DNA of 64,000 bases from Sorex araneus (Eukaryota; Chordata; Mammalia; Eulipotyphla; Soricidae), in contig NC_073305.1 in assembly GCF_027595985.1 (NCBI RefSeq), positions 179,631,949 through 179,695,948 on the forward strand, read 5' to 3'. Under the pieces are notes generated by a model that saw nothing but the letters and a program-made list of their open reading frames with translations, did not search any database and was not told where the DNA came from. The translations under genes and the position numbers were made by a program. Positions 45,930 to 57,920 of the stretch are shown piece after piece (position 1 is the first letter of the stretch; every line of letters begins with the position of its first letter).

Positions 45930-46303
45930 ATGAGTAGTCAAGGTAAAACAGTACTGGACATTACCAGTATAAAATATTAAGGATACGTTTTTCCCTTTAT
46001 GTCTCACTAAAAAAAAAATAAGGAATTCTTTTCCATTTCCAGGTGGGTATATATTTTTGTCTTTTGTACTCAGAGTGAGGTTTGGAAAGGATTGCGATTC
46101 TAATCTAAGAATCAACTGTGATGACCTCTTCTATGTATACTAAAATATTTAGATACTTGTAGTTTACAAATCTCACTTTTCAAGGTGAATAAGTATATAA
46201 CGAGGTAAAATCAGTATTTTTACTTAAGAAACATACTGCTCTTTTAATGAATTTTCCTTTGTTTAGAGTGACAAGAAAAACCAGTTAAGAATCTGAGACT
46301 TCC
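45930..46303. other. Non-coding DNA 3' of MYCT1
   Basis: AT-rich; may include more of the 3' UTR. No repeat recognised. Confidence 0.5.
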
Positions 46304-46484
46304 TAGGGCCTGAGAGATTGTACAGCTGGTAGTGCATTGGCCATGCATGCGCTCCAAAGCCAGGTTTGTTCCTTGGCATCAATTATGGTCCCCTAGTCCA
46401 CCGAGAGTGGGTCTTGAACGAAGAGCCAAGAGTAACCCCTGAGCACCACAGAGTGTGGCCCCCAAACAGAAACAAAACAAAACA
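46304..46484 (+). mobile_element. SINE type A
   Basis: GGGCCTGAGAGATTGTACAG head, GAAGAGCCAAGAGTAACCCC, (AAAAC)n-like end. Confidence 0.82.
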
Positions 46485-47802
46485 TGGAAAGAATCTTGCA
46501 CTTGTAGGGCAGGGATATAAGTCTGGTGGCAGAACAAAGACTTAGTATCTGTAAGGCCCTGGGACTTTCCCTTCAGTCCCTCACTCCTCACCCCTGACCC
46601 ATCACAAGCCCCTCCTCCAACACTGTCACATACGGCCCTGGTGCCCCCCAAGTGCCAGACACCAGTATGACTTTGGTGGCCCACAGCTTGAGCCAAGCTG
46701 TGTTCTGTTGGACGTGGATCTTAAAACCGTGTGACTTTTAATGAACTATTAGGACAAAGGAGACGCAGAAGTTGCTCAACATCCTTCATTTAGAAGAGAA
46801 TCAAACAAAGGAAGCTGACCTTGGTGGTGTCGGAGACCATTTCCACTTTGACAGCTTTTGCCAGACTTCTCTTGTGCTTTTGCCAAGATGACTATCCATA
46901 TCTCGGAAGCAACTGTTTTAGATTTACTAACCTGAGGATTTCAGTTTCCTTCACTGCTTTTGTTGGGGTTGTTAGAGAAGCAGCAAGAGCAAATACAATT
47001 CTTGTGTCCTGTAGTCAACCTTAGCATTGAACTTTTGTTATTCTTATTATTCTTAACGGATTATTTTCTTTACAAATCTAGCAACTGGGAAAAGCACTTT
47101 GGGGATCTTATTCTGTAACTTCAGAGATAAGTGAGCTTCCCTGAGTAAGAAGGTGCATTCTTGAAAGCAGATGTCACGTATTTGCGAAGAAATCGTTTTA
47201 TATTGACTTCTCAACAGAGAGCATCTGTTGTTTGTTCTAGATTTCAAACTCAGATTCTCTGAAGAGTCCTTGGAAATGATTAAGCCAACAATGCTATCTC
47301 ATTCTTGGTCCCATGCTGGAAGGATTCCACTGCCGTGGGTGGGCATCCTGTTAAATGACGTTCCCTTTCCCCAGATGGATACCCGCAATATTCTACAACC
47401 TTGTATGCTATTTTATTTTTGAATAGCATATCGCCAAATCTTCCTCAAAAGACCTGTCGATAAATGGTAATAGCACCAATATTTAGATTATGTTGCTATT
47501 TGCTTGTTTCTCTGAATACTGAAATTTTCAGTGAAGAAAAATGTATTCTTAGTCCCTGCAATGCTGCAATCACAGCAAATAGTGTCTCTGGCTCAAGAAT
47601 GTAATAATTTTGACATGATAAGAAATTCCATACAATTGTCTACATTATTTTCACTTAGCTTATATTATTCATTGTTCCTCAGGACATTTATTTTTAATGT
47701 TGGTGGATGAAATATATCTGAAAGGAAGGAAGCATAAAAAAAAGTAAAGATAAGAGGAAAAGAGCAAAAATATGCTCAAAGAATGACTAATTTATTATAA
47801 CT
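46485..47802. other. Intergenic unique DNA
   Basis: No gene or repeat recognised in 1.3 kb. Confidence 0.5.
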
Positions 47803-47970
47803 TGCTTTGGTGGTGATGGGGAAGGGTATTGCTGGACCACATCCGTCTCCCTGGCTGCACACTTCAGAGATCACTCCTATGGTGTTCAGGAGACCATATG
47901 GGGTACAAGGGCTTGGCTGAGCAGGGTGCAAAGCAAGTACCAGGTGCCCATTGTACTAGCTCTTTGGTCA
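47803..47970 (-). mobile_element. SINE type A, diverged
   Basis: GGACCACATCCGTCTCCCTG start, AGATCACTCCTATGGTGTTC and GTGCAAAGCAAGTACC recognisable. Confidence 0.72.
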
Positions 47971-48001
47971 TATAACTTTATTTTTAATAAAGAAATTTAC
48001 C

Positions 48002-48176
48002 AGGGCTGGAGTGATAGGACAGCAGATAGGGTGCTTGCCTTGCACACAGTGACCCATGTTTGATACCCAGCATCCCATATGATCCCCTAAGTTATCCAGG
48101 AGTGATCCCAGAGCACAGAACCTGGAGTAAGCTCTGACCATCACTGGATGTGGTCCCCAAAACAAAAAATACAGAC
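48002..48176 (+). mobile_element. SINE type A
   Basis: AGGGCTGGAGTGATAGGACA head. TSD ATAAAGAAATTTACC (47987-48001) / ATAAATAAATTTACC (48177-48191). Confidence 0.9.
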
Positions 48177-48283
48177 ATAAATAAATTTACCAATTTTCAC
48201 ATGACCAATGAGGGTTTTTAAGAGAGAGCTAGGAAAAGCCCTAGATTTGATCCCCAACATAGACAGAAAAGATTTTATTAACT

Positions 48284-48452
48284 TAGAGAGCCCGGCAAGC
48301 TACTGAGAGTAGCTTGCCCGCACGGCAGAGCCTGGCAATACCCGCAATGTATTGGATATGCCAAACACAGTAACAATAAGTCTCACAATGAGAGACGTCA
48401 CTGGTGCCCGCTTGAATGAATCGATGAGCAACGGGATGACAGTGACAGTGAC
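48284..48452 (+). mobile_element. SINE type B, 5'-truncated
   Basis: Starts at GAGAGCCCGGCAAGC, lacking the tRNA-like head. Tail GGGATGACAGTGACAGTGAC. Confidence 0.85.
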
Positions 48453-49105
48453 AGTAATAACAAAGCTGATATTTTAGAGCTGAATAACAGGTGATTTGTT
48501 TCTAAGGATGTAAGGGACTTCAGATTCCTTTCAGAAATTTTAAATTAGCTGCTTGCATTTGGAAGTTTTACTTTACACACCAAGATGTAAAATCAAGGCA
48601 AAGGAGAATATCTGATTTTTTCTTTTAATTTAATTTAGACTCAGGCACTGTGATTTACAACACTGTTAATAATATAATTTTATTCTAGGTTTTATTTTAG
48701 GTAAACATTCTAGCAGCACATCCTCCACTAGAGTGTCTGCTTCCCTCTACCACTGACAAGGCTATTTTTTTTTTTTTGCTAGCATGTCATCCTGGATATT
48801 TAACATGAGAAAAAAGCAAAGTGCATGGTTTTCATCTAGAATTTATATCAGGGGTAAAAGCTGCTTTATATCTCTCAAATTAAGAAAATGAGAACAGAAA
48901 TTCTCTGGTGTATTTAACCATCTAGCAGAATTATGTTTCCTTCCCATCATTATGGAACAGTCAAAATGAGTATATTGTAAATATTGTGCAAGGGATAAAA
49001 TAGTAAATTAAAGCAAAAGGTGAACAATATTGTGTTGTACTTGTTTTATTTGAATATTTTCTGCTTATGAACTAAAATTAAATTGAGGTCAATTTTGTTT
49101 CACAG
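48453..49105. other. Intergenic unique DNA
   Basis: Nothing recognised. Confidence 0.5.
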
Positions 49106-49116
49106 CTTATTGACTT

Positions 49117-49293
49117 TTTTTTTTTTTGCTTTTTTTTGGGTCACACCCAGCGATGCTCAGGGGTTACTCCTGACTTTGCACTCAGGAACTACTCCTGGCG
49201 GTGCTTGGGGGACCATATGGGATGCCGGGGATCGAACCCGGGTCGGCCGCGTGCAAGGCAAACGCCCTACCCTCTGTGCTATCGCTCCGGCCC
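49117..49293 (-). mobile_element. SINE type A, young
   Basis: Near-consensus, with CpG-rich head (CGGGTCGGCCGCGTGCAAGG) still intact. TSD CTTATTGACTT at 49106 / 49294. Confidence 0.95.
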
Positions 49294-49304
49294 CTTATTG
49301 ACTT

Positions 49305-50161
49305 ATCAATTAATATCTCCTTTATACTTTAATATTTTAACCCAATCTACCGTTCTCAAAATACTATGCAAATTAATATTTTATATCAAAACAAATAAAG
49401 AAAAATAAATATAACAATAAACAATAAGAATTTTAATGAATTAATGATAAAATAGAAATTTTAATTTATTAAGAGTAATTTTTATCACTACAATAATAAT
49501 TCCATACTTGTTAATGAATTTTTAGTTGAATAAACATTTTAAATATAGATAATGTTTAAGTATAGAAATTGAGATGTCTAGCAAATCTTTGAACTACAAA
49601 AGGGTCACCTTTATGAATCAAGGGATGGAATAAATTAGAAAGTAAAATATTAGTAACCCTCACTATATTTTGAAATCAAAATATCGAAAGAAAAATGTAC
49701 GCAGTGTTAAAGTAAGCATTTGTCTAACAAGTGAACAATATCTTTCATTTAAGATTAATATACAAATAGACATGGGAAACACTCCGTTTTGAATAGAGAG
49801 AAGAGTTAAGGACCAATCCAGACAAATCATCAAGGAGAGAATTTGGTAGATTAACAAAACTAGGGCAAACTAGACAATATTACTAGGAAGAAACTGTCCA
49901 TATGCATTTAAATGTTACACTAGCATGTTGGTCGGCCACATAAGCTGATCATTTACACAGGAAGGCATCTTTTCATTAACAAATTATACTAAGAATGCTT
50001 CTTTAGTCCTTAGACTTTGGATTACCTTCCCTAATACTTTCTTAGACACCACTCAGTTGTAGGACTAACTAGGATTGGCAGTGTTCTCTGAGCAGTGTAC
50101 CCTAAAACTGTACCAAAACATATGAGTTTTAATTTACATAAGATGTTAAGAAGATGCTCTA
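49305..50161. other. Intergenic AT-rich DNA
   Basis: Nothing recognised. Confidence 0.5.
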
Positions 50162-50178
50162 AGAGTTCTATAATTCTT

Positions 50179-50351
50179 GTTTATTTCCTTTTTGGGTCAC
50201 ACCCGGCGATATACAGGGGTTACTCCTGGTTCATGCACTCAGGAATTACTCCTGGCAGTGCTCGGGGGACCATATGGGATGCTGGGAATTGAACCCAGGC
50301 CGGCCACGTGCAAAGCAAATGCACTACCCCTTGGGCTATCACTTTAACCCC
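50179..50351 (-). mobile_element. SINE type A, young
   Basis: GGGTCACACCCGGCGATATA start. 17-bp TSD AGAGTTCTATAATTCTT (50162-50178) / same with C at position 5 (50352-50368). Confidence 0.95.
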
Positions 50352-50368
50352 AGAGCTCTATAATTCTT

Positions 50369-50946
50369 AACTGTGGGACTTCCTGGGTTCTTACAGAATC
50401 TTATTCCAGAAGAAAATCCTGGATACCACATAAAAATAAATTCAACAAGAATTTTCAATGAGTTAATGCAGATACAATATAAGGAAGTTATTTATTAAAA
50501 AGAGCCATTTACATCCTTCTATCAGCATAATAATTTCATAGTTATTAATGATCTTTACATAATTTTCATTTACATTAATGAAAATTACATAATTTTATTA
50601 ATTTATGTAATTTTGACTAGGTATTTTTTCTTCCATACAATTATATATTGAACTGCAGCATGGTGTTAGCACACTGATTTGGGATAAATGTCACTCTGAA
50701 AGAGATTCTTCCTGTGTAGTTATTGTACAATAATGACTACTTGAGACTTGAGAATTACTATTCAACATATTGGAACTATTCATGGAAATGTCTCAAATTC
50801 ATGCGTGTTCAGGAATTTTGTAAAACATTTTTAAAAACAAAAAATATAGAAATATATTTATATAAATACATATTACATAAAATATATAAATTTATATTGT
50901 TATATAAATTTATATATTTATGCACATACATATGAGAATATATATG
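50369..50946. other. AT-rich DNA with nested dyads
   Basis: Contains overlapping inverted repeats at 50550-50622 (ACATAATTTTCATT...AATGAAAATTACAT) and a palindromic TATAAATTTATAT run at 50870-50920. No gene. Confidence 0.5.
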
Positions 50947-51188
50947 TCACTGTCACTGTCATCCACTTGTTCATTAATTTGCTCAATCGGGAAAAGGTAA
51001 CATCTCCAAGTGAGACTTGTTACTGCTTTTGGCATTTTGAATTTGCCATGAGTAGCTTGCCAGGCTCTGCAGTGCAGGCGGGATACTCTTGGTAGCTTGC
51101 CAGGCTCTCTGGCAGGGATGGAGGAATAGAACCAGGGTTGGCCACGTGCAAGCCAAACACCCTATCGGCTGACCTATTGATCCAGTCC
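50947..51188 (-). mobile_element. SINE type B
   Basis: TGTCACTGTCACTGTCATCC tail, TAGCTTGCCAGGCTCT twice, head ending GACCTATTGATCCAGTCC. Confidence 0.88.
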
Positions 51189-51508
51189 ATATATATATAT
51201 TTACTCACATACTTTAGATGTGCCCCAATGCTAGGACAATGTTAGGGGGAAATTAATCTGACTAATCTGATTTGGATTGTAAACTATGTTTTGTGGTGGC
51301 AAAATGCTTGTCATTCTGATTCAGGTGGGTCGCATAAGAGCTTTGAGTATTACTAAAGAGCTGTCAGTATTATAGCTATAGTTTCAGAGTGATTTCAAGG
51401 GGTGAAGAGATGCAAGAGACTTTTGATCTCTCCCAGAATCTCAATGAAATAGAGACAGAGAATGGTAAGTAATACTAGTAATAATGGTGCTCTGGTAATG
51501 TGTCTTTG
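51189..51508. other. Intergenic unique DNA
   Basis: Nothing recognised. Confidence 0.5.
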
Positions 51509-51519
51509 GGAGGATAGAT

Positions 51520-51716
51520 TTTTTTTTTTATTGTGAATCATGATACTTCAATTTAAAAATTAGAAAAATAAGTTCGTTTTTATCATTTTGATTTCAATTT
51601 TAAGAAAGATGTCTCACAAAGTTCTCACATTCTTATGTCAGTTTTATCTTACATAATATTCTGACTGGTCATCTCCTTTATGAATCCCCAAATCATATTT
51701 TCTTTCTTTCTTTCCT

Positions 51717-51812
<96 letters not shown>

Positions 51813-51835
51813 TTTTTCTTTCTTTCTTTCTTTTT
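51520..51835 (-). mobile_element. Short L1 3'-end insertion with (TTTC)n
   Basis: Perfect 11-bp TSD GGAGGATAGAT (51509-51519 / 51836-51846). Poly(T) and TTGTGAATCATGATACTT resemble a degraded L1 terminus. The rest is a (TTTC)n array occupying the element's 5' side. Confidence 0.6.
51703..51833. repeat. (TTTC)n microsatellite
   Basis: About 31 near-pure TTTC units within the insertion at 51520. Confidence 0.97.
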
Positions 51836-51846
51836 GGAGGATAGAT

Positions 51847-52380
51847 CTTGATTCTAAATTAAATGACCAGGAGCAGTTGGGAACACAGGGCTTGTATGTG
51901 TCACTTTCAGAGAAATTATATTCTTTATTTTGAGGATACTGAAAACTGACTAAAGAAATTGATGTGCTTATAAATTGCAGATTTTTCAGAGAACCAGATA
52001 GTCCATGATTAGAGAGGGTCTTTAGTTTTTTAAAGTAAGGTTTATAAAGAAATCCTGCTTTAGTTAACGCCAGACAGCACCCGAGCTAAATGTCAATCTG
52101 TGTTATTAGCTACAAGCAAGTGAGGAGAAACTAAAAAAGCAAATAGCAAAAGTTGAGTAGCTGAATGGTCCTGAAAATCTTAGCATAAAGAGATGATGAA
52201 ACTGAGAAATAACATTGACAATATTTGTGACAGTAAATGATTTTATTTATGTAAAGAACTTAAGATGAGTGGGAAAATGTAAGAGAAATGACAAACGTGC
52301 TGCCAAAATGAACATACAAATTCTAAATAGAAAGGGAAACTTCATTTAAATTAAAAGCAAGAAAATCTGAAACTTTTAAT
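51847..52380. other. Intergenic unique DNA
   Basis: Nothing recognised. Confidence 0.5.
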
Positions 52381-52395
52381 AAGAATTCTAAGAGA

Positions 52396-52555
52396 TGGGG
52401 CTGGAGAGATAGTACAGCAGGTAGACATTTGCCTTGAACACAACCAACCCTGGTTCTATCCCTGGCTTCTCACATGGTCCCCCGAGCACCACCAAGAGTA
52501 ATTCCTGAGTGCAGAGCCAGTGATCACCACTGGGTGTGATTCAAAAACAAACAAA
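52396..52555 (+). mobile_element. SINE type A
   Basis: GGGGCTGGAGAGATAGTACA head. TSD AAGAATTCTAA (52381-52391 / 52556-52566). Confidence 0.92.
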
Positions 52556-52566
52556 AAGAATTCTAA

Positions 52567-53009
52567 AAGAAGAAGAACAATGCAGAGTAGATTGATAAGA
52601 GATGATAAGAGCAAAATGTGTTTTCCAGCTCAGGGACAGCTAGTAATGTTGTCAGAAACAGGTTAAATGGAGGAAATACTTCACAGATAATACAAATATC
52701 CAGTCTGAAGAGAAAAGAGCTAAAAATATCAGTAGAGGATTATGAATATTTATACCTTTCCTACCCCAAACAGTTGCTAGTCAATAGATTTGACAGACCT
52801 CAACAGCACCTTATTATATAACAGGCTTTTAGTTGAAATTTGAAGAGAAACAATTGAAATTTGTGAGAAAAAAAATACTTAGGCAGATAAATATATATAA
52901 TCTCACATAGGACTGAAAATGTAACAATAGAAATAGAGAGTCCTATTGATACAACTGGGATTTTTTTCTAACACATCCATGTCTTGAAGTAACCAAGAAT
53001 ATTGCCTCA
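52567..53009. other. Intergenic unique DNA
   Basis: Nothing recognised. Confidence 0.5.
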
Positions 53010-53137
53010 GGCCAGCAAGGTGAAACAACAGCTAGGGTGCTTCTCTCACATGTGGCCAATCTGGGTTCAATCCCTGAGCCTGACCAGGAGTGATTCCTGA
53101 GTACAGAGTGATTCCAAGCACCACCTAGTATGGTCCC
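53010..53137 (+). mobile_element. SINE type A, shortened
   Basis: GGGTTCAATCCCTGAGCCTG and GAGTGATTCCTGAGTACAGA. Its A-rich end served as target for the element at 53150. Confidence 0.75.
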
Positions 53138-53149
53138 AAGAAAAACAAA

Positions 53150-53783
53150 CGTTGCCCTCTCCAGATGGAGCCCCGGCGACACTGAGCTTCTACTAACAGG
53201 GCTCCGGGATGCGGGACTGGGACATCTCCAAACTTAGGGGCGGGGGGCACTGGAGTGGGGCGGCACCAGCCCAGTCTCCAATTCACCCTGGCCACTGGAA
53301 GCCATGCCCTCGACCTGCCCTTGGCGCCATCTTGCCACAATCAACAGAGAAGAATCTGGGCATTCCAGTAAGTAAGACTGGGCCAACAACACCGGGGAGC
53401 CAGACGGAGAAGGTACAGCCAGCACACCTTCTCCAGATGGAGCCCTGGCGATGCTGAGCTTCTACTAACACGGCTCCAGGATGCGGGACTGGGACACCTC
53501 CAAACCTTTCCTGAAAAATGAAAACATACAATCTAATGATGCCATCCAACATGTCTGACTGTTGGAGGAACACCTCCAAATAATGATAGTGAGATTCCTG
53601 TTGAAAATTGAATGTAATCAAAGTAAGAAAAGAGTAAAGTGGAAATTGTCTGCCACACAGGCAGAGGGGGAGAGGGGGCAGGGTATGCGGGGGTTTTTGG
53701 TGGTGGATCAAATATGAAAACTTTGTAACTTCATCTCACAGTGATTCTATAAAAAATAAAATTTAATAAAAAGAAAAAAGAAA
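53150..53783 (+). mobile_element. Non-autonomous L1-tailed element with duplicated 5' module
   Basis: A 75-bp block occurs at 53159-53233 and 53431-53505 (start CTCCAGATGGAGCC, 272-bp period). A short L1-type 3' region follows (CTGCCACACAGGCAG, G-rich run, CTCACAGTGATTCTATAAAA). A-rich TSD AAGAAAAACAAA (53138-53149 / 53784-53795). GC-rich, no ORF. The module sequence differs from those at 3632 and 36799. Confidence 0.7.
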
Positions 53784-53994
53784 AAGAAAAACAAATGAAA
53801 AGAATAAATTGATTCAAATTAAGAAAAATAGAGTTAACTAAGTATTAAAACCACCAGAAAAAAGACTGACAGAGGTACCTAATTTTAGTGCTGAGTTGCT
53901 GTCCTCTTAAAGAACTAATTTTTAATTTTTCAGAAGTTTTAATGGAATTACTGTGAGATACGCAGTTAGAAAGTTGTTCATGAATGTGTTTCAG

Positions 53995-54131
53995 TCCTGC
54001 TGTGGTCCAACATACTTGCCCTGCGTGTAGCTACCCCAGTTCGATCCTTGGTACTACATATGGCATGATCTCTGAGTACAGAGTCAGGGGGAAGCCCTGA
54101 GCACCACTGGGTCTGACTCATAAAACAAAAA
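53995..54131 (+). mobile_element. SINE type A, 5'-shortened
   Basis: CCCAGTTCGATCCTTGGTAC, GAGTACAGAGTCAGGGGGAA and TCATAAAACAAAAAAC. Confidence 0.75.
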
Positions 54132-54270
54132 ACTTTCTCCTGATTAAAATAGTATGCTGAAGAAGTTGTTGTTAAAGATCAGATTTTCAGCTTGCATGAA
54201 AACAATCTTAATAAAGAATCAAATATTCTCCAGGATTACACCTTACATTTACTTTTAGATCTGTTATTTG

Positions 54271-54417
54271 AAGGGGGGTCGGGGGAAGCAGGGGGAAACA
54301 TCCAATCACACTTGGGCCTATTCCTGGTATGGTGCTTTGGATATGCTGCCAGGGGTCAAACCTTTGCCTGCACTCAAAGCAAGCACTCCAACCCTTTGAG
54401 TCATCTCCTGGCCCCAA
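54271..54417 (-). mobile_element. SINE type A, diverged
   Basis: TGCTGCCAGGGGTCAAACCT mid-body, head end GAGTCATCTCCTGGCCCC. Confidence 0.7.
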
Positions 54418-54430
54418 TTATTCTCAGGAG

Positions 54431-54466
54431 TATATTTCAAATAAGGAGTATATTTCAAATAAGTAT
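54431..54466. repeat. 18-bp direct repeat next to hairpin
   Basis: GAGTATATTTCAAATAAG occurs twice, then a third partial copy leads into the hairpin at 54469. Confidence 0.8.
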
Positions 54467-54468
54467 AT

Positions 54469-54519
54469 TTCATTATAATCTTATCCCTGAGTAAGCTTCA
54501 GGGATAAGATTATAATGAA
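54469..54519. repeat. Perfect 22-bp inverted repeat, 7-nt loop
   Basis: Left arm 54469-54490 (TTCATTATAATC...CCTGA) and right arm 54498-54519 are exact complements; loop GTAAGCT. Not part of any recognised repeat family. Confidence 0.93.
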
Positions 54520-54704
54520 TTGACTCAGTCTAAAAATAAGTAAAAATGTTTATAAATTTAATTGAACTGATATTATTAGGGTTAGTATTTTTTGGGGGGG
54601 GTTAGTATTGTTTTTGATAGCGTTCTAGTTACGCGGTTTATCAGGTCCACAGAATTTAATATTTAGTCTTGCTTCATCTACAAGCAGTGCTATTGTTAGT
54701 GCTT

Positions 54705-54907
54705 TGTGTGAGTGTGTTGTGGGTGGGGGCGGGGGGGATGTTAAAGGATGGGTCTACACCCGATGATGTTCAGGATTATTTCTAGCTCTGCACTCAGGAA
54801 TCTCTCCTGATGGGGCTTGGGGAACCATACGGGATGCCCGGGATCAAACCTGGCTTGGCTGCAAGCAAGACAAGCACCCTACCTGCCATACTATCTCTCC
54901 AACCCTA
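54705..54907 (-). mobile_element. SINE type A with G/T-rich flank
   Basis: Perfect 15-bp TSD CTATTGTTAGTGCTT (54690-54704 / 54908-54922). The SINE body runs 54740-54907; the element's 3' end carries a GTGTG/GGGGG tract instead of plain A. Confidence 0.9.
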
Positions 54908-55100
54908 CTATTGTTAGTGCTTGATTTTGTAGAAACTAAATTGATTATTGGGGTATCTCAGGGCACCTCAAACAGGGAAAAAGCCTGGTTTTAGAGGCAG
55001 ACAAAATATACTGCAATTATGGATTCGAATGCCAAATCTCTCTCTCTCCCCCTCCCTTCTGGCCTCATTATTCCATGTTTGTTCTCTCTACATGTTATTC

Positions 55101-55361
55101 CTTTACTTTTTTAGAGGACTGGAGTGATAGCACAACAAGTAGGGCACTTGCCTTTCACGCGGCCAACCTGGTTTCCATTCCTTCGTACTTCTCAGACAGT
55201 TGGGCAAGCTACTGAGAGTATCCCACCCACACAGCAGACCCTGGCAAGCTACCGTGGTGTATGCAATATGCCAAAAACAGTAACAACAAGTCTCACAATA
55301 GAGACACTACTGGTGCCCACTTGAGCAAATCGATGAACAATGGGATGACAGTGCTACAGTG
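55101..55361 (+). mobile_element. SINE type B, full length
   Basis: Perfect 13-bp TSD CTACATGTTATTC (55088-55100 / 55362-55374). Tail GGGATGACAGTGCTACAGTG. Confidence 0.95.
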
Positions 55362-55374
55362 CTACATGTTATTC

Positions 55375-56800
55375 ATTTCTTTTTCTTAACCTAGGAAGGA
55401 GAATTGATCTTGTAGCAGGGGGAAAATTAAAGTCCGGAAGTAAAAACATTCATCAGCAACTAACTGATGGTGAGAGAAAAAGAAACAGAGTTTTCTTACC
55501 TTTTATAAAGTATACACAGGACACGATATTTTATTTGCCCAAATCTTCGTAAATGTGAAAACCACATTCACTTCCCCATCAGTCCACACGGCTGAGATAA
55601 AAAAAAAAAAAAGATTGCTTCCAATCTCATTGATTGAACCAGCAAGGCCTCTGACAAGGCAAACCCAGTCACCTTTTGCAAATGATTTTTTGCTAGAGAT
55701 CCCAAGTGTCAGGCACATTCCCCGCCATCTCATTCTGCCTTTCCTTTGAAATGAAATGACAAGGTCAAGTACAGCCTTGGGAAAGGCCTGGTTCGCTGTG
55801 TTGCTCTCTCCTTCTCAACCAGGAAGCTTGTTCCAACAGAAGGCAAGGCCCACCCACTGGCTATAATACTTGTTATATCTTGTGTCCATTTCAAAACCTG
55901 GGCCTTAGGGTCCCAGGCTTGCCGTTTTTAACTCTCCAAACCAAATTTCCAATCTCGTTCCATATATTTCTTCTGAACCAAGTATGGATTCCACTGGATC
56001 CCTTTTCAAAAGTTCTTGGAGTGAAAATTTGTGCACAGTGAATAACAGATTTAAAAGTTAAATATTTTCATGTTAAAGGGTTCCCTAGCCTGATTTTCAT
56101 CTTGGTGAGATGTTTCCATTTCCCTGACAGGAGCCAAAAATGATGTTCTCTGAATAGACACAGATGGAGCTTCTACATTGTGACTTTTTGGTCCTATTCT
56201 ACCCCTAAATAGGTGCTCTTCCAGATTATCCCCATACTTGCTTTAGAGGCTACACTTCAGTAACATTTTTGATGTGCTTCGACTTCTCCTAATTCTTTTC
56301 TTCCGGAGGAGGAAAATATTTCACTCAATTAGGTTAATTCCACCCCAAGGTATTTGCACAAACGGAGTTGATCTGGTCTTTGACGTTATCTTCCTGAAGG
56401 ATCTCTGATTGCTCACTCAAGCAAATTGCAGGCTCATGATCTCATTGAATCTTGTGCTATCTTTACCAAATCAAATCTGTAAAGTTCACTTGCAATGTAA
56501 TGTATTGTCGTTGAGTCATCTCGGCGTTTTGACCTCATAAGCGTAAACTGAAAACTCCTATTACTGGAAATTTGTTTTTAAAAATAAAACAGCATATGCC
56601 AGATCCCTGATCTACAGAGGCTTTATAAAATTAGGCAATGCTTATGAGGTAATGCTGCTGAAAGAAAATATTTTTCACAGACTTTTATCTCTAATATTTC
56701 CAAAGCATATAAAAGAACAGAACTATGTTTAATAAATGCACTGAATGTTCAAGAGGTTGGTGTAAATTATTAGACTACAATCCCATTTTATTTAAGAAAT
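55375..56800. other. 1.4-kb repeat-free intergenic stretch
   Basis: No SINE or LINE recognised. Includes TTGAGTCATCTCGGCG near 56513 with an AP-1-type TGAGTCA core. No ORF support. Possible conserved non-coding DNA; inference only. Confidence 0.45.
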
Positions 56801-56882
56801 ATATATCTATACATGTATGCATATATGTATATATATATGTATATAGGTGTGTATATATGTATACATACATATATGTATATAG
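56801..56882. repeat. (TATATG)n-rich simple repeat
   Basis: Alternating pyrimidine-purine TATATG/TATACA run. Confidence 0.9.
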
Positions 56883-57034
56883 GGGGGTTCACACCTCACA
56901 ATGCTCAGGGCTTACTCCTAGCTCTGTGCTCAGGAATTACTCTCGGTCCTGCTCAGGAGACCATATGGGATGTCAGGGATCAAACCTGCATCAGCAGCAT
57001 GCAAGTGAAATAGTCTACTATCACTCCATCCCCC
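56883..57034 (-). mobile_element. SINE type A
   Basis: GGTTCACACCTCACAATGCT start; head ends TATCACTCCATCCCC. Confidence 0.85.
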
Positions 57035-57072
57035 AACCCAGTTTTATTTTTTTATTATTATGTTTTTAGAAT

Positions 57073-57308
57073 AGCACTGTGCTGTAGTGCTGTCATCCTG
57101 TTGTTCATCGATTTGCTCGAGCAGGCACCAGTAATATCTCCACTGTGAGACTTGTTGTTACTGTTTTTGGAATACCGAATCCACCATGGGTAGCTTGCTA
57201 GGCTCTACCATGTGGGCGGGTCGGTAGCTTGCAGGGCTCTCTAAGAGGGATGAAGGAATTGAACCCGGGTTGGCTTCGTGCAGGGCAAACGCCCTACCTG
57301 CTGTGCTA
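57073..57308 (-). mobile_element. SINE type B
   Basis: GTTCATCGATTTGCTCGAGC near tail, GGGTTGGCTTCGTGCAGGGC near head. Slightly shortened in the middle. Confidence 0.88.
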
Positions 57309-57920
57309 AAACATAAGATGTACAGAAGTTTCCAGATAAGTCATACAAAATGGTTACAAGCTTTTCCTTGAAAGGAAGAGTCCACACTTGAGATCAAAGT
57401 CACAATCTTTTTAGCAAGGGCCACGTGGCCATGTGTGTTTAATGTTTCCATTTTGGTTCAAACAATCAAGCTTGTCCATCCACCGAATCTAAATAAAGTT
57501 AGATTTGGCTAGAGAGCATATCCTAAAGAACCCGTTAGCTGCTTTTAACCAATGCAATTACATCACCATAATAAGGGGCAAAGGAGCCATAAAATATAAA
57601 ACTACCTTCTCCCCTAAAAAAATAGACCTGTAGCTCTCTTCATTCACAGTGCTTTCTACTTAAACCTGGTGGAGGAAATGAATAAAAGCAGGGAGGTCCA
57701 ACTGCTTTTAAATGTTTCACAACAATCCAGATGATACTTCTAGCCTCTGCTTGTGCTTTTACAGCAGTGAATCAGGACAAGACATAGATTTGCTAATGTG
57801 TGTTTAATCGCCAAAGGACTGAAGATGTCTGGGCTTTTATTCTGTAATGTTTCTAAGACTGCACCCATTAAATGCAAACAGGAAAGGAGGAAGTCTTGGT
57901 GTACAGAAGTGAGGCACACT
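57309..57920. other. Intergenic unique DNA
   Basis: Nothing recognised. Confidence 0.5.

Noticed and set aside
53159..53505. Direct repeat with spacer resembling a minimal CRISPR unit
   Set aside because: Only two copies, 75 bp long with a 197-bp spacer, in a mammalian retroelement; not CRISPR.
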